Part shown: piece after piece, positions 1 to 3,978 of the stretch
How positions within the stretch are numbered: the stretch's first letter is position 1
Layout: every line of letters starts with the position of its first letter
Origin: an uncultured Actinomyces sp.
GTDB lineage: Bacteria > Actinomycetota > Actinomycetes > Actinomycetales > Actinomycetaceae
Direction of reading: 5' to 3'
DNA: 5,550 bases
Assembly: GCA_938028585.1 (NCBI GenBank)
Contig: CALIZH010000138.1
Coordinates: forward strand, 1 to 5,550
Notes under the pieces: model-generated
What the model saw: only the letters and a program-made list of their open reading frames with translations
What the model was told of the DNA's origin: nothing
The model's database searches: none
Program-made: the position numbers and the translations under genes

Positions 1-1
1 A

Positions 2-634
2 TTTCAAACATTGTTGAACCGTCACGGTATCGGTTCAACAATCGAGGTTAAAGCTCGCTATCCTTCTCCAGCGGATAGGCCAATTGAGTACGTTGAAAAA
101 GACACGGTGTGGACACCGGATTTGTATCTCACTTTCGATTACTTGATTGACGGGATCTGGGATTCGGCTTCTTGGCCTAGGTGTCCTTTCGTCGAAGATG
201 ACGATCGAATTAGCGAAGAAGACTTGACTGACCCGCCTGACTACAAACCGGAGCACCTTGGCTTGTGGTACATCGTCGGAGAATTCGAAGACATTGTTCC
301 TCCGACTCGACTGGCAAAAATTCTGGCACAAGACCACTACTGGTCCGACGAACGTAACTTTGCTGGCCCTTCCGTTGCCTCAACAGGTTACTGTTTGGTT
401 TGCGCAGCTCTGGCTGAAGCAACCGATGGAATCATCGCCTCATTCGACTGCGCATTCGACAAAAAGCACAACGGTGAAACCGCTGAGGAGTTCCTTTCCT
501 GGTGGGGCGACAGGCAAATCAATTTCTACGGCGAGGACGCGTTCAGAAATCCGCGAGGGAAGAGATACCAACTAGTCATTGGCTTGAAAGCTGGTGCATC
601 TGCCACCAGATGCGAGTACTTCACAGTAAAGTGA
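2..634 (+). CDS. Unrecognised acidic protein, probably 5'-partial, first gene of a putative three-gene operon
   Basis: I do not recognise this protein. The frame is open to the left edge. The first possible start is TTG at position 11, but no Shine-Dalgarno sequence precedes it, so the true start is probably upstream and at least 207 residues are visible. The product appears soluble: there is no signal peptide or membrane segment. It is rich in Asp/Glu and aromatic residues, with a strongly acidic stretch near residues 60-77 (VEDDDRISEEDLTD). From about residue 123 to 167 it reads like a compact fold, with ALAEATDGIIASFDCAFD followed by ETAEEFLSWW. This vaguely recalls small standalone proteins with a G-I/L-x-S-x-D-x-A pattern, but that is an impression and not a family call. 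The TGA stop lies 4 bases before the MazG-like gene, so co-transcription and translational coupling are likely. Codon use matches the two following genes. The function is unknown; a sensor or accessory subunit of the module is only a guess. Confidence 0.7.
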   Translation, partial: FQTLLNRHGIGSTIEVKARYPSPADRPIEYVEKDTVWTPDLYLTFDYLIDGIWDSASWPRCPFVEDDDRISEEDLTDPPDYKPEHLGLWYIVGEFEDIVPPTRLAKILAQDHYWSDERNFAGPSVASTGYCLVCAALAEATDGIIASFDCAFDKKHNGETAEEFLSWWGDRQINFYGEDAFRNPRGKRYQLVIGLKAGASATRCEYFTVK

Positions 635-638
635 AAGC

Positions 639-959
639 ATGCTTGACGATGCGGTTGCACAGAAATTACGCGCGTTCTCTGAGGAGCGCGATTGGGACCA
701 GTTCCACACTCCCGAAAACTTGGCGAAATCAATTTCTATCGAGGCCGCGGAGCTCTTAGAGTGCTTCCAGTGGTCCTCCGATGGGGATCCCCAGGCGGTC
801 AAGGAAGAGCTCGCCGATGTCCTCACATATTGCTATTTCCTTGCAATGAAGGTCGGGCTTGAACCCGATCAGATCGTCTTGGAGAAGCTTGCTGTCAGCG
901 CGCAGAAGTACCCTGTCGAAAAGTCTCGTGGGAGCAGCGTGAAGTATGACCAGCTCTAA
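639..959 (+). CDS. MazG-like nucleotide pyrophosphohydrolase (RS21-C6/dCTPase-like, all-alpha NTP-PPase)
   Basis: The 106-aa product matches the length and motif order of the small single-domain MazG-like pyrophosphohydrolases. These hydrolyse (d)NTPs to the NMP plus pyrophosphate, using Mg2+ held by acidic residues on a four-helix bundle. Visible signatures are the lead-in FHTPENLAKSISIEAAELLE, the first metal motif E35-x-x-E38 with E41, the second metal motif E57-x-x-D60 (EELADVL), and the C-terminal KYPVEKSRGS (residues 90-99), which is typical of this subfamily. All four core acidic residues are present, so the enzyme should be active. The exact substrate (dCTP, a modified or damaged nucleotide, or another NTP) cannot be read from sequence. 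The ATG at 639 is the natural start, 4 bases after the upstream stop; the ribosome site is weak (AAAGTGAAAG), which fits coupling. The 3' end overlaps the helicase gene by 14 bases in another frame. The likely role is housecleaning of nucleotides or nucleotide-pool control within the module. Confidence 0.93.
   Translation: MLDDAVAQKLRAFSEERDWDQFHTPENLAKSISIEAAELLECFQWSSDGDPQAVKEELADVLTYCYFLAMKVGLEPDQIVLEKLAVSAQKYPVEKSRGSSVKYDQL
931..948 (+). promoter_or_regulatory. Ribosome binding site for the helicase gene, inside the 3' end of the MazG-like gene
   Basis: GGAG at 931-934 lies 11 bases before the ATG at 946, inside the last codons of the MazG-like gene. The spacing is slightly long but usable. 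The GTG at 939 is out of frame with the helicase, so it cannot be an alternative start. Together with the 14-base overlap this supports the ATG at 946 and coupled expression. Confidence 0.5.
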
Positions 960-2706
960 ACAGCAGATCGCGCAAGCCCGCAGACACATCCAGATTCGCC
1001 AGTTCTCATTCAGTAATGAAGGAGTTGACGCGGTCAAAGATGATGCCAATTCACGTCTGCAAAACTGGCCTGTCGTTTACATCATCAACGACAAGGAGCG
1101 TCTTTACGTCGGGGAAACTCTCAACTTTCTTAATCGAACACAACAGCACCTTCAAAATCCACAGAAAGATGGACTTGAGGAAATCCGCGTGATCTTAGAT
1201 GACACGTTCAATAAGTCTGTTTGTCTCGATCTTGAGTCCCAATTGATCATGTTGTTTTCCGGGGACGGAAAATTCAAAGTGATCAATAGCAATGCCGGAA
1301 TCGCAGACTATAACTACTTCGACCGGGCAGAGTACCAACTAACTTTCGATCAGATTGTTGAGAACCTCCGTGTTCTAGGTTTATTTGATCAAAGCGCGCT
1401 AGATATTCGGAATAGCAATTTATTCAAGTACTCACCTTACAAAGCACTGAATGAGGATCAAGTTCAGGTTACTGAAGCGATCATCGATGACTTGTGGCAG
1501 TCACTCGAGGAAAACAAAGCTTCAGTCCACATTGTTAAAGGGAGCGCAGGAACTGGGAAAACCATTGTCGGTATCTTCCTGACGAAACTGCTCTCTGATT
1601 TGGGCTCTCGTGAGCAACACCCTGAAGGTGAATCGGTTTTTGACGACTACTATCAAGAAGGATACCGAGAGCTTTTCCTTGACAAGAAAATTGGCTTAGT
1701 TGTCCCCCAGCAAGCCCTGCGCGCCTCGGTAAAACACGTCTTTTCGAAAATATCTTCGTTAAGTCGAGAAATGGTGCTCACGCCTTTTGACGTTGGCGAC
1801 TCAGACGAGCACTACGACATCCTCATCGTCGATGAAGCGCATCGACTAAACCGTTTTTCAGCGCAGTCAAGCGGAATGATGACAAAGCGCTATAAAGAGA
1901 TCAACGCCCGGCTTTTTGGAGACCCCGAATCCGGCCACAGTCAGTTGGACTGGCTGAGGAAACAATGCGATCACCTGATATTGTTGCTCGATCCTGAGCA
2001 GAGTGTTCGCCCTCAAGACCTCACACCAAATGAGATTAACGCCTGCCTTGATTCAAGTCGCGCTTCTGGCCGAATCCACACTCTCCGCTCACAGCTCCGT
2101 ATCCAGGGCGACTCCACGGAATATGGGGATTTTCTTGATCGCCTGTTAGCTATTGGGCCTCAAGGTCCAATCGAAATTCCCACAATCGAGGGATACGAAC
2201 TACGAGTATTCAACGACCTTGATGAAATGATCGAAGAAATCCAGAAGAAAGACAAGGAATTCGGACTTTCACGTCTGGCAGCTGGATATGCGTGGGAGTG
2301 GGTATCGAAAACCAACAAGGAGCTATTCGATATTAATATTCCGGGCGCACGACCACTGCGTTGGAATAGCACCGATAAAGACTGGGTTGGCAAAGGTAGC
2401 TCTGATGAAGTCGGTTCTATCCACACATTGCAGGGCTTTGACCTCAACTATGCCGGTGTAATTATTGGCCCGGACATCGAAGTCGACGAGCATGGTTTCT
2501 TACGCGCAAACCGCGAGCGCTACGCCGATAAACGCGGGAAAGCAGACGTTGCTATGGCGTTGAATCCGTCAGAGCGCAAAACCACTGATGAAGATCTGCT
2601 CCGCTACATCCGCAATTGCTACCGCGTTCTACTCACGCGCGGAATCCGCGGAACTTACATCTACGCCGGAGCAAGCACCCTCCGCCAGCGCCTTCAAGGT
2701 GCCTAA
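946..2706 (+). CDS. GIY-YIG nuclease-like domain fused to DUF2075 (Schlafen group 3) DNA/RNA helicase domain
   Basis: The 586-residue product has two domains. Residues about 40-125 look like a GIY-YIG endonuclease: VVYII (43-47) and LYVGET (53-58) give the two name motifs. They are followed by R64 in LNRTQQH with H68, E97 in LESQLI as the probable metal ligand, and N114/N116 near the domain end. A Q-motif-like NEDQ (169-172) opens the helicase part, followed by Walker A GSAGTGKT (199-206) and Walker B/DEAH in LIVDEAH (D296-H299). SQLRIQGDSTEYGDF (from 382) and AGYAWEW (446-452) are features of the PF09848 family. Then come SIHTLQGFDLNYAGVIIG (from 491, motif V-like) and CYRVLLTRGIRG (558-569, motif VI with candidate arginine fingers). 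All ATPase motifs are intact. PF09848 is named for its relation to the helicase part of Schlafen proteins; the substrate and biological role are not known to me. The likely job is ATP-driven translocation on nucleic acid coupled to cleavage. Cytoplasmic; no membrane segment. AT-richer than the genes to the right. Confidence 0.92.
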   Translation: MTSSKQQIAQARRHIQIRQFSFSNEGVDAVKDDANSRLQNWPVVYIINDKERLYVGETLNFLNRTQQHLQNPQKDGLEEIRVILDDTFNKSVCLDLESQLIMLFSGDGKFKVINSNAGIADYNYFDRAEYQLTFDQIVENLRVLGLFDQSALDIRNSNLFKYSPYKALNEDQVQVTEAIIDDLWQSLEENKASVHIVKGSAGTGKTIVGIFLTKLLSDLGSREQHPEGESVFDDYYQEGYRELFLDKKIGLVVPQQALRASVKHVFSKISSLSREMVLTPFDVGDSDEHYDILIVDEAHRLNRFSAQSSGMMTKRYKEINARLFGDPESGHSQLDWLRKQCDHLILLLDPEQSVRPQDLTPNEINACLDSSRASGRIHTLRSQLRIQGDSTEYGDFLDRLLAIGPQGPIEIPTIEGYELRVFNDLDEMIEEIQKKDKEFGLSRLAAGYAWEWVSKTNKELFDINIPGARPLRWNSTDKDWVGKGSSDEVGSIHTLQGFDLNYAGVIIGPDIEVDEHGFLRANRERYADKRGKADVAMALNPSERKTTDEDLLRYIRNCYRVLLTRGIRGTYIYAGASTLRQRLQGA

Positions 2707-2735
2707 GCTTCGACCAAAACCCACTAAAAAGCATC

Positions 2736-2775
2736 GTGCCCGAGAGCTGTCGAATAATCGTCAGTTCTCGGGCAC
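2736..2775. terminator. Long hairpin between convergent genes, probable (bidirectional) terminator
   Basis: GTGCCCGAGA (2736-2745) pairs perfectly with TCTCGGGCAC (2766-2775). The stem continues through a G-T wobble (2746/2765) and three more pairs to 2749/2762. After a T-T mismatch, CGA/TCG closes an ATAA tetraloop. On the - strand the hairpin is followed, after GATGC, by a five-T run (complement of 2725-2729), so it fits best as a terminator for the PH-domain gene. On the + strand no T-run follows, but the position 29 bases past the helicase stop suggests it also ends or protects that transcript. Confidence 0.7.
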
Positions 2776-2795
2776 ACGTTCTAGCGGTCCTACCC

Positions 2796-3308
2796 TCACG
2801 AATTCGGGTCGGCGTCGATCGCTCCTTGAACGTCGTTGAACAGCAGGTTCGAGATCTCCACCTGCACGATCTCCACATTCGGCACATCATGCAGCAACAG
2901 CGGGTCATCGGCCGAGGTCTGCAAGGCCAGAGTTCCACATCCGAACAGGCGATCGTTCAGATCCTTGACCATCTGGATATCCGAGATGCGCGTGAGCGGA
3001 AGGTCATGCCCCACTCGCTGGAAAATACCCGAGCGCGTAATGATCCGCTTCGTCGTCACCGTATAGGTCGCGGCCATCCACTTGACCCAGGGCACAACAA
3101 ATAGCGGAATCGCCACGATCACAAAGACAATCCAAATCGCCGGCAGCGCCCACTTCCGCGAGTCCACAGGCACAAACACCGATCCAACAATCGCGGCAGC
3201 AAGCAGCAATACAACCGCCACGATCCTCCACAGCAGCACCTTGATGTGCGTGTGCATGTGGCGAACAACGACTTCATCTTTGCTCAAGAGCTTTTTCGAC
3301 AAACCCAT
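2796..3308 (-). CDS. Membrane-anchored PH-domain protein (bPH2/YdbS-like, DUF304 type)
   Basis: The 170-aa product begins with a short polar segment (KKLLSKDEVVVRHMHTHIKVLL). Two hydrophobic membrane helices follow at about residues 25-46 and 54-75, then a bacterial PH-like domain of about 90 residues facing the cytoplasm. The domain carries the usual family pattern: TYTVTTKRIITRSG (81-94), then HDLPLTRISDIQ (101-112), a DRLFGCGTL turn, and a closing DVPNVEIVQVEISNLL. This is the compact actinobacterial form. The function of these proteins is largely unknown; membrane-associated binding or scaffolding is assumed from the fold. The chosen ATG (3308-3306) has a GAGG upstream, but only 2 bases away, so translation may be modest. 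The next in-frame Met (residue 18) would remove conserved-looking N-terminal residues. It is divergent from the 133-aa membrane protein and convergent with the helicase gene. Composition is typical of the right-hand part of the window. Confidence 0.88.
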   Translation of the reverse strand: MGLSKKLLSKDEVVVRHMHTHIKVLLWRIVAVVLLLAAAIVGSVFVPVDSRKWALPAIWIVFVIVAIPLFVVPWVKWMAATYTVTTKRIITRSGIFQRVGHDLPLTRISDIQMVKDLNDRLFGCGTLALQTSADDPLLLHDVPNVEIVQVEISNLLFNDVQGAIDADPNS

Positions 3309-3396
3309 AGCCTCATTCTGCCAGACCGCGAAGAAACCTTCTGGGAATTTCCTCTCCCCACGATCCTGCTAGTCTGGAGCAGTCGAGAGGAAACAC
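3309..3396. promoter_or_regulatory. Divergent intergenic region with presumed promoters for both small membrane-protein genes
   Basis: These 88 bases separate two genes transcribed outward, so each must have its promoter here or start inside it. For the + gene, TAGTCT at 3370-3375 fits a TAnnnT -10 pattern, without a convincing -35 element. For the - gene, CAGAAT (complement of 3316-3321) is a weak -10 candidate. The + gene has a good ribosome site, AGAGG at 3386-3390, six bases before its ATG. I see no clear operator or inverted repeat. Confidence 0.35.
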
Positions 3397-3798
3397 ATGA
3401 ACACCCTGGTCACTATCCTTCTGGTTTGCGCCGCACTTATCGTTGTCATTGCCGGTCTCCACCTCTTCGTGACCGGGCTTTTGGTCCGCAACCAAGCCGT
3501 ACGCCCTCCCCTTGGCCTCTATCTGCGCGATATCCCGGTCGGCTCGCACGCCTGGAACGCCGGCCATCAAGCCGTCTGGGTCCTCCTCTTCATGGGCGGG
3601 GTGCTGGGCACCGCGCAAGGAATCGCCGTCATTGCAATGGCCTTCATGAACACTTCCGGTTCAACCTCGACCAGCCTGATTTTCCTTGTGATGGGTGCGC
3701 TCACCGTCGGAGTCCTCGGCTGGAACGCGCGAGCAGGTGCGACCCAGGTTGCGCTGGCGACGATCGAAGAAGACCAATCCTCCGCCGACGAGGCCTAG
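3397..3798 (+). CDS. Three-helix membrane protein, possibly SdpI-like
   Basis: The 133-aa protein has three predicted membrane segments at about residues 5-30, 60-83 and 92-110 and a short acidic cytoplasmic-type tail (EEDQSSADEA). Between helices 1 and 2 is GLYLRDIPVGSHAWNAGH (40-57). The S-x-x-AW-x-AGH part resembles the motif (S-x-x-AW-x-x-xH) in the SdpI/YhfL family, where Bacillus SdpI gives immunity to the toxin SdpC and helps sense it. Length and helix count fit many small actinobacterial members, but the match is a motif resemblance only, and a plain uncharacterised membrane protein remains possible. The start is well supported by AGAGG six bases upstream of the ATG. No toxin gene is seen beside it, so an immunity role cannot be inferred. 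It is convergent with the sialidase gene. Confidence 0.82.
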   Translation: MNTLVTILLVCAALIVVIAGLHLFVTGLLVRNQAVRPPLGLYLRDIPVGSHAWNAGHQAVWVLLFMGGVLGTAQGIAVIAMAFMNTSGSTSTSLIFLVMGALTVGVLGWNARAGATQVALATIEEDQSSADEA

Positions 3799-3909
3799 CC
3801 CCCTTCCTTCCCCTCGCTTCCCCGCCTCGATAATGCTCCCCCGACCGAAGGAACCGAGGGCACGGAACGTGGACTTGCGTCCCTGACCCGATAACGATCC
3901 CAACGAAAA
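3799..3909 (+). other. Non-coding stretch after the 133-aa gene, with a C-rich, G-poor tract
   Basis: Directly after the stop, 3799-3828 is almost all pyrimidine, with only two G residues, and is dominated by C. This is the composition expected of a Rho loading (rut-like) region, and I see no intrinsic terminator for the + strand gene, so Rho-dependent termination is a possible explanation. The rest of the stretch holds no convincing gene; short frames here are unsupported by start sites or protein-like composition. Confidence 0.3.
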
Positions 3910-3947
3910 CCGGGGCCGGGGAGCATAATCGCATTCCCCGGCCCCGG
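3906..3947 (-). terminator. Intrinsic terminator of the sialidase gene
   Basis: Read on the - strand, a 13-bp perfect GC-rich stem is formed between 3947-3935 and 3922-3910 (CCGGGGCCGGGGA with its complement) around a 12-base loop. It is followed immediately by TTTT (3909-3906). It starts 31 bases past the sialidase stop codon. Strength and orientation match a classical Rho-independent terminator for the sialidase transcript. On the + strand no T-run follows the stem. Confidence 0.88.
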
Positions 3948-3978
3948 CCTCGTATATCAACGGCTGATCAGGCGATCA

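Noticed and set aside
526..1049. - strand frames opposite the MazG-like gene
   Set aside because: The + strand reading has family motifs with all metal ligands; the antisense frames show no domain features.
2616..3372. Several + strand frames across the PH-domain gene
   Set aside because: They lie antisense to a well-supported gene, have unprotein-like composition (rich in Arg, Ser, His) and cross the hairpin region.
3246..3833. 195-aa + strand frame overlapping the 133-aa gene in another phase
   Set aside because: Its product is an Arg/Pro-rich out-of-frame reading, whereas the 133-aa frame has a good ribosome site and clear membrane helices.
3829..3834. GATAAT considered as a -10 promoter element for a small RNA ending near 3947
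   Set aside because: No matching -35 element, and the only T-run of the downstream hairpin is on the - strand, so no + strand RNA is supported.
3661..3960. - strand frames across the end of the 133-aa gene and the intergenic region
   Set aside because: Arg/Gly-rich, overlapping a supported + strand gene and the sialidase terminator; no ribosome site seen.
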